NCBI GenBank assembly: GCA_029432775.1
Contig: JAROAZ010000041.1
Coordinates: forward strand, 1 to 34,241
Length of the DNA stretch: 34,241 bases
Source: Pontiellaceae bacterium B12227
GTDB taxonomy: Bacteria > Verrucomicrobiota > Kiritimatiellia > Kiritimatiellales > Pontiellaceae
Direction: 5' to 3'
Within the stretch, counting starts at the first letter, position 1; every line of letters begins with the position of its first letter. Positions 13,908-22,653 of the stretch are shown here, in pieces. The notes beneath the pieces are model-generated. The model ran no database searches, was not told the origin of the DNA, and saw only the letters and a list, made by a program, of their open reading frames with translations. A program made the position numbers and the translations under genes.

Positions 13908-15632
13908 ATGGCTACTGAAGTATTAATGCCGAGACAGGGGCAATCCGTTGAGTCCTGTATCATTATTGAATGGAAAGTTGCGGAAGGCGATACCGTCACC
14001 ACAGGGCAGGCGCTTTGTGAGGTGGAGACCGATAAAGCGACCTTCGAAGTGGAAGCAACGGCCGACGGAACGATGCTGGGTATCTTCTACCCGGCCGATG
14101 CCGATGTCGAAGTGCTGAAAGTGATTGCAGCAATCGGTCAGCCTGGCGAAGACATTTCCGCCATGCGTCCTGCGGATGCCGTTGCTCCGGCAGCGGCTCC
14201 AGCTCCGGTTGCGGAAGAAAAAGCTGCTCCGGCGGCCGCTCCGGCTCCGGCCGTTGCGCCGGCTCCGGTTGCGAAAGTTTCCACGGGTGCTGAATACGAC
14301 ATCATTATCATCGGTGCGGGACCGGGCGGCTATGAAATGGCTGAACGGGCTGCGCATAAAGGCCAGAAGGTTCTGCTGGTTGAGAAAAAATATCTCGGCG
14401 GCGTTTGCCTGAACTGGGGCTGCATCCCGACCAAGACCCTGCTCAATTCCGCTAAGCATTATGTACACGCCAAAGAAGCTCCGGAATTCGGTGTAACCAC
14501 CGGCGATGTCAGCTTTGACCTGAAGAAAGTCATGGCCTGGAAACAGGACGTGATTGAAACGCTGCGCGGCGGTGTTGGCGCCATGATGAAAAAGAACAAG
14601 GTCGAAGTACTCTACGGCGAAGCCAAGCTGCTTGGTTCCCGTAAGGTGGAAGTGGCCGGAACGGTGTATGAAGCCGACAACGTAGTGATCGCCACCGGCG
14701 GTTCCCCGTTCGTTCCCCCGATTCCGGGTGCCGATCAGCCGCATGTGATGACCAGTAAAGAGATTCTGAGTGTTGAGGAAATGCCTAAATCACTGGCCGT
14801 TATCGGCGGGGGGGTCATCGGCATTGAGTTTGCCAGCTTCTTCAGCAGTCTCGGTGTTAAGGTCGATGTGATTGAAATGCTCGATGAAATTATTCCCTTC
14901 ATGGACAACGGACAGGCGCAGGCTTTCCGTAAAGCCCTTAAAGGCAAGGTTGATTTCAATATGGGCTGCCGCGTAACGGCCATCGATGGCCATGACGTGA
15001 AATACACCACGAAGTCCGGCGAAGAAAAATCGGTTAACGCCGATATCGTGCTGATGTCCGTCGGCCGTGCGCCGAATCTTTCAGGCATGGGCTTCGAGGA
15101 AGCCGGTCTGGACTTCGATCGTCGCGGAATTAAAGCCGACGATCAGATGCGCACCAACCTGCCGAATGTTTATGCCATCGGCGACGTGACCGGCAAGTCC
15201 CAGCTCGCGCACTCCGCCACCCGTATGGGTGAGGTTGCGCTGAACACCATTCTCGGTAAGAAAGATTGCTTCCGTACCAATGCCATTCCGTGGGCGGTTT
15301 ATTCCATCCCCGAAATTGCCGGATGCGGAATGACGGAAGAGCAGGCGAAGGAAGCCGGCCATAACGTTGAATCTGCTCAGCTGCCATTGATTATGAGCGG
15401 ACGTTTTCTGGCTGAGAACGGTAAGAAAGGGCCGGGTTCTGTGAAGGTCGTAATCGATTCCGATACGCGCGCTCTGCTCGGTGTTCATGCATTCGGAGCT
15501 TACTGCTCAGAATTTATCTGGGGGGTTGCAGCGTTGATCGAATCCGGTCTGCGTGTTGAAGACGTTCAGGAAATTGTCTTCCCGCATCCAACCGTTGGAG
15601 AAGTTATCCGCTCAACCATGTTTCAGTTTTAA
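13908..15632 (+). CDS. lpdA: Dihydrolipoamide dehydrogenase (E3) with N-terminal lipoyl domain
   Basis: Flavoprotein reoxidising dihydrolipoamide with NAD+. Residues 1-80 are a lipoyl domain with K43, almost identical to that of the E2 encoded just upstream. An Ala/Pro-rich linker runs to ~125. The FAD domain starts at DIIIIGAGPGG; the redox disulfide is C167/C172 (GGVCLNWGC); the NAD motif is AVIGGGVIGIEFASFF; the C-terminal active-site His is H560 (FPHPTVGEV). The 574-aa length is the usual ~460-470 plus the lipoyl arm, as in some Gram-positive PDH and acetoin dehydrogenase E3s. It is 13 bp from the E2 gene and 25 bp from E1, so one operon. The start ATG shares its first 22 codons almost base for base with the E2 gene, a sign of duplication or domain transfer. 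Confidence 0.95.
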   Translation: MATEVLMPRQGQSVESCIIIEWKVAEGDTVTTGQALCEVETDKATFEVEATADGTMLGIFYPADADVEVLKVIAAIGQPGEDISAMRPADAVAPAAAPAPVAEEKAAPAAAPAPAVAPAPVAKVSTGAEYDIIIIGAGPGGYEMAERAAHKGQKVLLVEKKYLGGVCLNWGCIPTKTLLNSAKHYVHAKEAPEFGVTTGDVSFDLKKVMAWKQDVIETLRGGVGAMMKKNKVEVLYGEAKLLGSRKVEVAGTVYEADNVVIATGGSPFVPPIPGADQPHVMTSKEILSVEEMPKSLAVIGGGVIGIEFASFFSSLGVKVDVIEMLDEIIPFMDNGQAQAFRKALKGKVDFNMGCRVTAIDGHDVKYTTKSGEEKSVNADIVLMSVGRAPNLSGMGFEEAGLDFDRRGIKADDQMRTNLPNVYAIGDVTGKSQLAHSATRMGEVALNTILGKKDCFRTNAIPWAVYSIPEIAGCGMTEEQAKEAGHNVESAQLPLIMSGRFLAENGKKGPGSVKVVIDSDTRALLGVHAFGAYCSEFIWGVAALIESGLRVEDVQEIVFPHPTVGEVIRSTMFQF

Positions 15633-15656
15633 TTAGAATTAATCAGGAGAAAACCT

Positions 15657-18110
15657 ATGCCAAAGAATCAAGTCATCTGTCCCGAAGAGTCCCGCAAACC
15701 GGGTAAAGTCACCTTCAAGCCGATTCCGATCAATCAGTACAAATCGGACTACAAGAAGGAAGAGAAGAAATACGGTAAAGACGGTCTGGTCAAGATGTAC
15801 TACGACATGCTCATGATCCGTGAATTCGAAACCATGCTGAACCAGATTAAGGTTCAGGGCACCTATGAAGGTATGGAATACAATCACCCCGGACCGGCTC
15901 ACTTGTCGATCGGTCAGGAAGCCGCTGCGGTCGGTCAGTCCGTTCACCTTGATACCGATGACTACATTTTCGGTTCACACCGTTCGCACGGTGAAATCAT
16001 GGCGAAGTGTCTTTCTGCCATCGATAAGCTGGACGACGACAAGTTGACTTCGATCATGGAAGAGTTCTTCGACGGCGCCACATTGAACGTTGTTAAAGAC
16101 GGATCGCAGGAAAACGTTAAAGATCTCGCCGAAGATTTCATCCTGTACGGAACACTGGCTGAAATCTTCGCTCGTCAGACGGGTATCAACAAAGGTCTCG
16201 GCGGTTCGATGCACGCCTTCTTCATTCCTTTCGGTTCCATGCCGAACAACGCCCTCGTTGGTGGTTCTGCCGACATCTCCGTTGGTTCTGCCATGAACAA
16301 GCTGATCAATCGCAAACCGGGTATCGTGATTGCCAACATCGGTGATGCTTCCATGGGTTGCGGTCCGGTATACGAAGGTATCTGGATGGCTGCGATGGAC
16401 CAGTATGTTGAGCTCTGGGATAAAGAGTTCGGACATCCGCCGGTGATGATCAACATCATGAACAACCAGTATGGTATGGGTGGACAGACCGTGGGTGAAA
16501 CCATGAGTTACAAGTTTGCTGCACGTATCGGTGCCGGTGTTAATCCGGACCAGATGCACGCCGAGCGCGTGGACGGTTACAACCCGCTGGCCGTTGCGGA
16601 TGCAACGGAACGCAAGAAGAAGATTCTTGAAGACGGTAAGGGGCCGGTTCTGCTCGACATCATTACCTACCGTATGTCCGGTCACTCACCTTCCGATGCC
16701 TCTTCCTACCGTTCCAAAGAGGAAATGGAAGCCTGGGAAGAAGCGGATTGCGTGCGCAACTTCGGCGAATACCTCATGGAAAACGGTGCACTGACTGAAG
16801 CGGATGCTGAAGCGCTGAAAGCGAAAGTGGTTGCCAAGGTTTCCAAAGCGATGAAGCTGTCGATCGACGAAACGGTTTCCCCGTATTCCGACGTTAACCA
16901 GATCGAAGGCATGATGTATTCCAACAGCAAGGTTGAGAAGTTTGATGACCGCGAGCCGGAACTGCTCGAAAAGCTGGAAGACAATGCCCGCGTTAAAAAG
17001 CTGAAGCGCAAACAGCGTTATGCGTTCGATGAAAACGGTGCTCCTTACAAAGCCAACCAGCTTTACACCTACCGTGACGGTATCTTCGAAGCGATGGCAC
17101 ATCGTTTCACAACGGATCCGACCATGATTGCCTACGGTGAAGAAAACCGTGACTGGGGCGGGGCGTTTGCCTGTTACAACGGGTTGACCGAACTGCTGCC
17201 TTATCACCGCCTGTTCAACTCGCCGATTTCTGAAGGTGCCATCGTTGGTACTGCTTGCGGATATGCCCTCAGCGGCGGCCGTGTGGTGGCTGAGCTGATG
17301 TACTGCGATTTCATGGGCCGTGCCGGTGACGAAATCTTCAACCAGATTTCCAAATGGCAGTCCATGTCGGCCGGTATTCTGAAAATGCCGCTGACCCTGC
17401 GTGTATCCGTGGGTAACAAATACGGTGCTCAGCACTCGCAGGACTGGACGGCGATGGTGAACCACATCCCGGGACTGAAAGTGTACTACCCGGCAACTAC
17501 GAATGATGCCAAAGGTATGCTCAACCTGGCGCTGGCCGGAACCGACCCGGTGATCTTCTTCGAATCGCAGAAAACCTACGGTGTGGGCGAGCTGTTTGAA
17601 AAAGGCGGCGTTCCGGAAGGCTACTTCGAAACCGAAGAAGGCGAACCGGCTGTACGTACGCAAGGTAAAGACCTGACGCTGATCACCCTCGGCCCGGTTC
17701 TCTACAGCGGCATGAAGGTTGTTGAAGAGATGAAGGAAAAATATGGAATGGAAGTTGAATTGATCGACCTTCGTTTCGTAAATCCGCTGAACTACGACAA
17801 GCTGGTTGAGTCCATCAAGAAGACCGGTCGTGTGGTACTGGCTTCCGACTCGGTTGAACGTGGCTCCTGCCTGCACAACATTGCGGCGAACCTGACCAAC
17901 TTGTGCTTCGACTACCTCGATGCGCCGCCGGTTGTGATCGGTGCGAAGAACTGGATCTCACCTGCTGCGGAAATGGAAACAGACTACTTCCCGCAGGCAA
18001 GCTGGATCATCGACGCGATTCACGAGCGTGTGGTGCCGCTGCCGGGCCATGTGGTTGAACACAACTACACCAACGGCGAAATGCAGCGTATTGCTCGTCT
18101 CGGTGTGTAA
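15657..18110 (+). CDS. 2-oxoacid dehydrogenase E1, fused alpha and beta subunits
   Basis: Thiamine-diphosphate decarboxylase of the complex. The alpha half (~residues 35-440) includes HLSIGQEA, GSHRSHGE, GLGGSMHAF and the ThDP motif G229-D-A...N269-N270. The beta half (~480-817) includes YGEENRDWGGAF, SPISEGAIVGTACGYALSGGRVVAE, GNKYGAQHSQDW and SVERGSCLHNIA. In most bacteria with heteromeric E1 these are two proteins. At 817 aa it is longer than simple alpha plus beta. The ThDP motif has GDA for GDG and about 40 residues to NN where ~30 is usual, owing to an insert around VELWDKEFGHPP. AGGAGA precedes the ATG. The substrate is probably pyruvate, with acetoin or another 2-oxoacid possible; context does not decide. 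Confidence 0.92.
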   Translation: MPKNQVICPEESRKPGKVTFKPIPINQYKSDYKKEEKKYGKDGLVKMYYDMLMIREFETMLNQIKVQGTYEGMEYNHPGPAHLSIGQEAAAVGQSVHLDTDDYIFGSHRSHGEIMAKCLSAIDKLDDDKLTSIMEEFFDGATLNVVKDGSQENVKDLAEDFILYGTLAEIFARQTGINKGLGGSMHAFFIPFGSMPNNALVGGSADISVGSAMNKLINRKPGIVIANIGDASMGCGPVYEGIWMAAMDQYVELWDKEFGHPPVMINIMNNQYGMGGQTVGETMSYKFAARIGAGVNPDQMHAERVDGYNPLAVADATERKKKILEDGKGPVLLDIITYRMSGHSPSDASSYRSKEEMEAWEEADCVRNFGEYLMENGALTEADAEALKAKVVAKVSKAMKLSIDETVSPYSDVNQIEGMMYSNSKVEKFDDREPELLEKLEDNARVKKLKRKQRYAFDENGAPYKANQLYTYRDGIFEAMAHRFTTDPTMIAYGEENRDWGGAFACYNGLTELLPYHRLFNSPISEGAIVGTACGYALSGGRVVAELMYCDFMGRAGDEIFNQISKWQSMSAGILKMPLTLRVSVGNKYGAQHSQDWTAMVNHIPGLKVYYPATTNDAKGMLNLALAGTDPVIFFESQKTYGVGELFEKGGVPEGYFETEEGEPAVRTQGKDLTLITLGPVLYSGMKVVEEMKEKYGMEVELIDLRFVNPLNYDKLVESIKKTGRVVLASDSVERGSCLHNIAANLTNLCFDYLDAPPVVIGAKNWISPAAEMETDYFPQASWIIDAIHERVVPLPGHVVEHNYTNGEMQRIARLGV

Positions 18111-18120
18111 ATGAGTTAAA

Positions 18121-18166
18121 CGTGACTGGTGAGGCGTGATTCAAACTTCACGTCTCACTCGTCACG
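18121..18166 (+). repeat. Intercistronic hairpin between E1 and PHP genes
   Basis: CGTGAC/GTCACG, GTGAG/CTCAC and CGTGA/TCACG stack into a stem of 16 pairs plus two weak positions around an 8-nt loop. No T-run follows, so it is unlikely to be a simple terminator. It may protect the upstream message or lower downstream expression. Confidence 0.65.
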
Positions 18167-18184
18167 AAACCAGAGGTTTAGACT

Positions 18185-19486
18185 ATGGGTTATGAAGATT
18201 TAAACGCTTCCACGATTGCGGAACGCCTTGCGGCGGTTCGTGAGCATGGAGAAGAACGCTGCAAACAGGGCGTCACGCAGACGGAAGAAGTGAACAACCA
18301 TGTTCACTCGACCTATTCGTTCAGTCCTTATTCGCCGACGATGATTGCGGTCAAAGCCGCCGAAGCCGGCCTGCGGACCGTGGGGATTATGGACCACGAT
18401 TCCGTGTCCGGATGCGCGGAGTTTCTTGAAGCTGCCAAAGTGGTTAATATTGCCAGCACGGCCGGATGTGAAATCCGCGTGAATATGGACGATACGATCA
18501 TGCAGGGGCGGAAGACGAATAATCCTGATGAGCCGAATATCACCTATATTGCATTTCATGGAATTCCTGCGGATAAGTTCCAGGCGTTGGAAAACTTTCT
18601 GAAGCCGATCCATGAAGCGCGGATTCGCCGGGACCGCAAAGAAGTGGATAAGCTCAACCGGATTCTTAAAGACCGGGGGGCGCCCACGCTTGATTTTGAC
18701 GCGGACGTAATGCCGATCTCTCAGGCTGCCAACGGTGGTTCAATCACGGAACGTCATATTCTGTATGCGCTGTCGCTGAAGCTGATTGAGCAGTGCGGGA
18801 AAGGTCAGCCGCTGGTTGATTTTGTGGAAAACCAGATGAACATTCCAATCACTGGAAAACTTCGTGAAGTGTTGCTGGAACTCTATAACCCGCACTATGC
18901 CTACGACCTGCTCGGTGCATTCAAATCCAATCTCGTGCCGGAGTTTTTCCTGCAATCCAGTTACGAAGAGTGTATTACCGTTTATAAGGCGGTTGATTTT
19001 GCGAATGAAATCGGCGCCATTCCGGCTTATGCCTACCTCGGCGACGTGGGCGAATCGCCGACCGGTGACAAAAAAGCGGAAAAGTTTGAAGATGATTTTC
19101 TTGATGATCTGGTACCGGAACTCGCGAAGATCGGTTTCCAGGCCATTACCTACATGCCGCCGCGGAACACCCGTGAGCAACTGGCCCGGCTGCAGAAACT
19201 GTGTAAGGAAAACGGACTGATGGAAATCAGTGGTGTGGACATCAACAGTTCGCGCCAGTCGTTTAACTGCCCGATTCTGCTGGAACCGGAATTTGCGCAT
19301 CTGGCCGATGCCGCCTGGGCCTTGATTGCCCATGAAAAACTGGCCGCGCAGGATCCGAAACTTGCGCTGTTTAATCCGGAAAACCCGATGGCCTCATTAT
19401 CGCTCGATGAGCGGCTTGCAAAATATGCAGACATCGGAAAACGTATGGACCATACCCAACCTGAAAAGGCGATTGAATTACTATGA
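18185..19486 (+). CDS. PHP-domain metal-dependent phosphoesterase
   Basis: Predicted metal-dependent phosphatase or phosphodiesterase of the polymerase-and-histidinol-phosphatase superfamily. Seen: motif I H39-x-H41 (NNHVHSTYSFSPYSP), motif II D70-H-D72 (GIMDHDSVSG), a conserved Glu in GCEIRVN, His in ITYIAFHGIP and a late GVDINSSRQSF, where the usual G-S-D-A-H is replaced by V-D-I-N. 433 aa is long for histidinol phosphatase (~270) because of a ~130-residue middle section rich in helices. GAGG precedes ATG 18185. The stop overlaps the SDR start as ATGA, so the two are translationally coupled and very probably act on the same metabolite. That metabolite is unknown; a sugar phosphate is the reasonable guess. 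Confidence 0.78.
   Translation: MGYEDLNASTIAERLAAVREHGEERCKQGVTQTEEVNNHVHSTYSFSPYSPTMIAVKAAEAGLRTVGIMDHDSVSGCAEFLEAAKVVNIASTAGCEIRVNMDDTIMQGRKTNNPDEPNITYIAFHGIPADKFQALENFLKPIHEARIRRDRKEVDKLNRILKDRGAPTLDFDADVMPISQAANGGSITERHILYALSLKLIEQCGKGQPLVDFVENQMNIPITGKLREVLLELYNPHYAYDLLGAFKSNLVPEFFLQSSYEECITVYKAVDFANEIGAIPAYAYLGDVGESPTGDKKAEKFEDDFLDDLVPELAKIGFQAITYMPPRNTREQLARLQKLCKENGLMEISGVDINSSRQSFNCPILLEPEFAHLADAAWALIAHEKLAAQDPKLALFNPENPMASLSLDERLAKYADIGKRMDHTQPEKAIELL
18578..18592. repeat. Palindrome TTCCAGGCGTTGGAA
   Basis: Dispersed element in the PHP gene, read as FQALE. Confidence 0.7.
18843..18857. repeat. Palindrome TTCCAATCACTGGAA
   Basis: Second element in the PHP gene, 265 bp downstream of the first and in a different codon phase, read as IPITG. 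Confidence 0.7.
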
Positions 19487-20556
19487 AAACATTAGGCATT
19501 GCTCCGCTGTTGCGCGGACTTACATTTGATGGGGAAAAAGGCGATATCGTCGTTTCCTGTGAAACAATTGAAAATCCGGAACTGAGTTGCTCGCTGGATG
19601 AACTCGAAACAAAGTTCACCAAAGGCGTTCGGTCGGTGTTGGTCGAAGGAGCCGGCGCATTCCAGCTCGGCGAAGATTACGACGATGCTGTGAACGGAAC
19701 TTCCAATGCCCGGAAAGTGACCGGACGTGCGGGCGTAATCAACAATAAGGTCTGTGTGGTAACCGGCGGCGCTCAGGGATTCGGCGAAGGCATTGTGCGC
19801 GCACTGATTGCTCAGGGAGCGCTGGTTTTCATTGCCGACATGAATGTGGATGGAGCCAAGGGGCTGGCCGACGAGCTGAATAAAGAAGCCGGTCGTACGG
19901 TTGCTTTCGGTGTTGCTGTGAATGTAACCGACGAAGAGTCGGTGCTGAAGATGGTCGGTGAAGTGGTGGATACCGCTGGCGGGATCGATCTGTTTGTCAG
20001 CAATGCCGGCGTTCTGAAAGCGGGCAGTGTGAAAGAAATGTCACTCAAGGATTTCGAGTTCGTGACCGACGTGAACTATGTCGGCTTCTTCCTCTGCACC
20101 AAGCATGTTGCTCCGGTGATGGAAGCCATGAACAAACCGTCCGGCAAGTATTTCACCGACATCATCTGCATCAGCTCGAAATCAGCGCTGGAAGGTTCAA
20201 ACAAAAACGGCGCTTATGCCGGTTCCAAATTCGGTTCGGTCGGCCTGGTTCAGAGCTTTGCCAAAGAGCTGGTCACAGACAACACCAAAGTGAACACCGT
20301 TTGTCCGGGTAACTTCTTCGACGGCCCGCTCTGGAGCGATCCGGATCGCGGACTGTTTGTTCAGTATCTGACCACCGGCAAAGTACCCGGCGCAGAAACC
20401 GTGGAAGATGTGAAACGCTTCTACGAAGCACAGGTTCCGATGAACCGCGGTTGCGATGGCGAAGATGTTACCAAAGCCATTCTCTATTCTGTGGAACAGA
20501 AATATGAAACCGGCCAGGCCATCCCCGTAACCGGCGGCCAGGTGATGCTTAACTAA
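19483..20556 (+). CDS. SorD/SrlD-like sugar-phosphate SDR with aldolase-like N-terminal extension
   Basis: NAD(P)-dependent dehydrogenase of the sorbitol-6-phosphate 2-dehydrogenase type. The SDR domain occupies about residues 86-357: VVTGGAQGFGEG, SNAGV, catalytic Ser in ISSKSALEGSN, YAGSK, and a tail VPMNRGCDGEDV...TGQAIPVTGGQVM that resembles SorD/SrlD closely. Residues 1-85 are extra; their SVLVEGAGAFQLGED stretch resembles the end of the class II aldolase domain in bifunctional aldolase/SDR proteins (YuxG/RhaD-like), but the aldolase catalytic region is absent. The start ATG overlaps the PHP stop. With the SorE-like gene downstream it would perform D-glucitol-6-P to D-fructose-6-P or the analogous step on another ketose phosphate. 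The substrate is inferred. Confidence 0.85.
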   Translation: MKTLGIAPLLRGLTFDGEKGDIVVSCETIENPELSCSLDELETKFTKGVRSVLVEGAGAFQLGEDYDDAVNGTSNARKVTGRAGVINNKVCVVTGGAQGFGEGIVRALIAQGALVFIADMNVDGAKGLADELNKEAGRTVAFGVAVNVTDEESVLKMVGEVVDTAGGIDLFVSNAGVLKAGSVKEMSLKDFEFVTDVNYVGFFLCTKHVAPVMEAMNKPSGKYFTDIICISSKSALEGSNKNGAYAGSKFGSVGLVQSFAKELVTDNTKVNTVCPGNFFDGPLWSDPDRGLFVQYLTTGKVPGAETVEDVKRFYEAQVPMNRGCDGEDVTKAILYSVEQKYETGQAIPVTGGQVMLN

Positions 20557-20639
20557 CGAACCGCAGAATATCGAACAGGGAATATTGAATCCCGAAATGA
20601 CTTAAAACATAAAACCTAAAACTTAAAACAGGTGAACTT

Positions 20640-21911
20640 ATGAAAACTAAAGCAGTTAGACTTTACGGCGAGAAGGATTTGCGGTTGGAGGAGTTCGAAC
20701 TTCCAGCCATTGGAGAAAATGAAATCCTGGCCAAGATTGTATCCGATTCCATCTGCATGTCGTCCTATAAAGCGGCGTCGCAGGGCACGAACCACAAACG
20801 CATCCCCAATGACGTTGCAGATGATCCTATCATTATCGGTCACGAGTTCTGCGGCGAAATCGTTGAGGTCGGCGGCAGATGGACGGATCGTTTTAATGCA
20901 GGTGATAAATTTTCGATTCAGCCTGCGATCAACTACGAAGACGGACCGGTCGGCATTCTTTCTGCTCCGGGCTATTCCTACCGCCACATCGGTGGTGACT
21001 CACAGTATGTGATCATCCCGGCGGAAGTGATGGAGCAGGACTGCCTGCTGCCGTTTAACGGCGAAGCCTACTACCACGGTTCGCTGGCTGAACCGATGTC
21101 CTGCATCGTGGGCGGATTCCACGCCAACTACCACACAACGCCCGGCAGCTATGTGCACAGCATGGGTATTGTTGAAGGCGGCGCGATGGCGCTGCTGGCC
21201 GGAGTCGGCCCGATGGGACTCGGTGCCATTGACTATGCGATCCATTGCGATCGCAAGCCCGGCCTGCTGGTGGTCACCGATATCGATACCGCCCGCCTCG
21301 AGCGCGCTGCTTCGATCTACACGGTTGAAGAAGCCAAAGCCAACGGCGTTGAACTGATCTACGTTAATACCGCTGAAGAAGGTAAAGGTGTTGATTATCT
21401 CAAGTCGCTGACTCCGAAAGGCGAAGGCTACGACGATGTGTTTGTTTATGCACCGGTTGCTCCGGTCATCGAACAGGCGGATAAGATTCTTGGTTTTGAC
21501 GGCTGTCTGAACTTCTTTGCCGGTCCGACCAATACGGAATTCTCCGCACAGTTTAACTTCTACAATGTGCACTATGCAGCAACGCACGTGGTGGGAACCA
21601 GCGGCGGTAACACCGACGATATGGTTGAATCGCTGACAATGATGGAAGCCGGAAAACTGAATCCCTCCACCATGGTTACACACGTGGGCGGTCTGGACGC
21701 GGTGATTGAAACCACGTTGAACCTCCCGAACATCCCGGGCGGCAAGAAGCTGGTCTATAACAACGTCAGCATGCCGCTGGTTGCACTCGACGATCTGAAA
21801 ACTATGGAAGGCGATCTCTATCAGGGACTGGCAGCCATTGTCGAAAAAGCAAACGGTCTGTGGAGCCCGGAAGCCGAACGCTTCCTGCTCGAAAACGCAC
21901 CGGCCATCTAA
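20640..21911 (+). CDS. SorE-like L-sorbose-1-phosphate reductase family MDR dehydrogenase
   Basis: Zinc-type medium-chain dehydrogenase/reductase. It resembles SorE over its full length (423 aa): the opening KAVRLYGEKDLRLEEFELP, DPIIIGHEFCGEIVEVG, PGYSYRHIGGDSQYVIIP, VMEQDCLLPF, LAGVGPMGLGAIDYA (nucleotide-binding glycine motif), NFFAGP, VGTSGGNTDDM and GGKKLVYNNVSMPL. SorE reduces L-sorbose-1-phosphate to D-glucitol-6-phosphate with NADPH. Paired with the SorD-like SDR upstream this suggests a reduce-then-oxidise isomerisation of a ketose phosphate. No sorbose PTS is present, so the precursor must come from a kinase or another route. AGGTGA precedes the ATG. The 83-bp gap before it is A-rich with AAAAC-type short repeats and no hairpin. 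An imperfect TTCCA-N5-TGGAG copy lies at 20701-20715. Confidence 0.87.
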   Translation: MKTKAVRLYGEKDLRLEEFELPAIGENEILAKIVSDSICMSSYKAASQGTNHKRIPNDVADDPIIIGHEFCGEIVEVGGRWTDRFNAGDKFSIQPAINYEDGPVGILSAPGYSYRHIGGDSQYVIIPAEVMEQDCLLPFNGEAYYHGSLAEPMSCIVGGFHANYHTTPGSYVHSMGIVEGGAMALLAGVGPMGLGAIDYAIHCDRKPGLLVVTDIDTARLERAASIYTVEEAKANGVELIYVNTAEEGKGVDYLKSLTPKGEGYDDVFVYAPVAPVIEQADKILGFDGCLNFFAGPTNTEFSAQFNFYNVHYAATHVVGTSGGNTDDMVESLTMMEAGKLNPSTMVTHVGGLDAVIETTLNLPNIPGGKKLVYNNVSMPLVALDDLKTMEGDLYQGLAAIVEKANGLWSPEAERFLLENAPAI

Positions 21912-21920
21912 GGAAATTCA

Positions 21921-22589
21921 ATGTTCGGTCTGATTTTCGATGTGGATGGCGTGATTGCCGACACAGAACGGGTGAACGCAGAGGCCTCGATCAAGGTCTT
22001 TGCGGACCTGTTCGGTGTGCAGGGCGTTGTCCGTTCGGATTTCGAGGCCGGGCTCGGGCGCGGTGCGGCGGAATATGTCCGTGCCGCCGCGCGTGTGCAT
22101 GGTGTTGAACTGTCCGATGAACAGGTTGAAGCGGCCACCGAGGCGCGGCAGGATAATTTTCTGGCCATGTTGAGAGATAAGCCGCTTCCGGCGTTCCCCG
22201 GTGTGCTGGAACTGATGAACGGAGCCATGGCGCGCGAGGATTTTCGCGTCGGCATCGCCACCAGCAGCACACGGGAAAAGTCGAAGGCCGTTCTAAAATC
22301 CGCCCAGGTTCCGTATACGCAAATGGCGTATGTGACGGGCAGCGATGTAAAAAATAAAAAGCCGCACCCGGAGCTGTTTCTGACAGCGGCCGAAAAACTC
22401 AGGCTTGCTCCTGAGCGGTGCGTGGTGATAGAAGATGCGCCCAACGGAATTGAAGCGGCAAAGGCCGCCGGCTGCCGGTGCATTGCCGTAACCAACTCCG
22501 CAGGGCGTGAAAAACTGATGGATGCCGACCGGGTTGTAGACTCGCTGGTGGAAGTCGATCTCCAGATATTGGAAACTTTACTGAAATAA
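21921..22589 (+). CDS. HAD-superfamily hydrolase, beta-phosphoglucomutase-like
   Basis: Phosphatase or phosphomutase of HAD subfamily IA. Motif I is DVDGV with nucleophile D7 and acid D9, motif II the Ser/Thr of GIATSSTREKS, motif III the Lys region KNKKPHPE, and motif IV VIEDAPNGIEAAKAAGC. An alpha-helical cap (~residues 16-85) follows motif I, as in beta-phosphoglucomutase and small sugar-phosphate phosphatases. 222 aa is typical. It is 9 bp after the MDR gene with AAGGAA as Shine-Dalgarno, clearly cotranscribed. Its job is probably to dephosphorylate or isomerise an intermediate or side product of the SorE/SorD-like step; the substrate cannot be read. An imperfect element CTCCA-N5-TGGAA lies at 22560-22574. 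Confidence 0.88.
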   Translation: MFGLIFDVDGVIADTERVNAEASIKVFADLFGVQGVVRSDFEAGLGRGAAEYVRAAARVHGVELSDEQVEAATEARQDNFLAMLRDKPLPAFPGVLELMNGAMAREDFRVGIATSSTREKSKAVLKSAQVPYTQMAYVTGSDVKNKKPHPELFLTAAEKLRLAPERCVVIEDAPNGIEAAKAAGCRCIAVTNSAGREKLMDADRVVDSLVEVDLQILETLLK

Positions 22590-22653
22590 GGTCGGGGAAA
22601 AACAGCGGGCACGTTGCCGCTTTAACGATAACTAAATTAATGGGAATAAAATA

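Noticed and set aside
11774..18110. Acetoin dehydrogenase (aco) operon
   Set aside because: A lipoyl-E3 and a nearby MDR dehydrogenase recall aco loci, but E1 is fused, no AcoX or sigma-54 regulator is present and the MDR is SorE-like rather than butanediol dehydrogenase. Not excluded as substrate, but unsupported.
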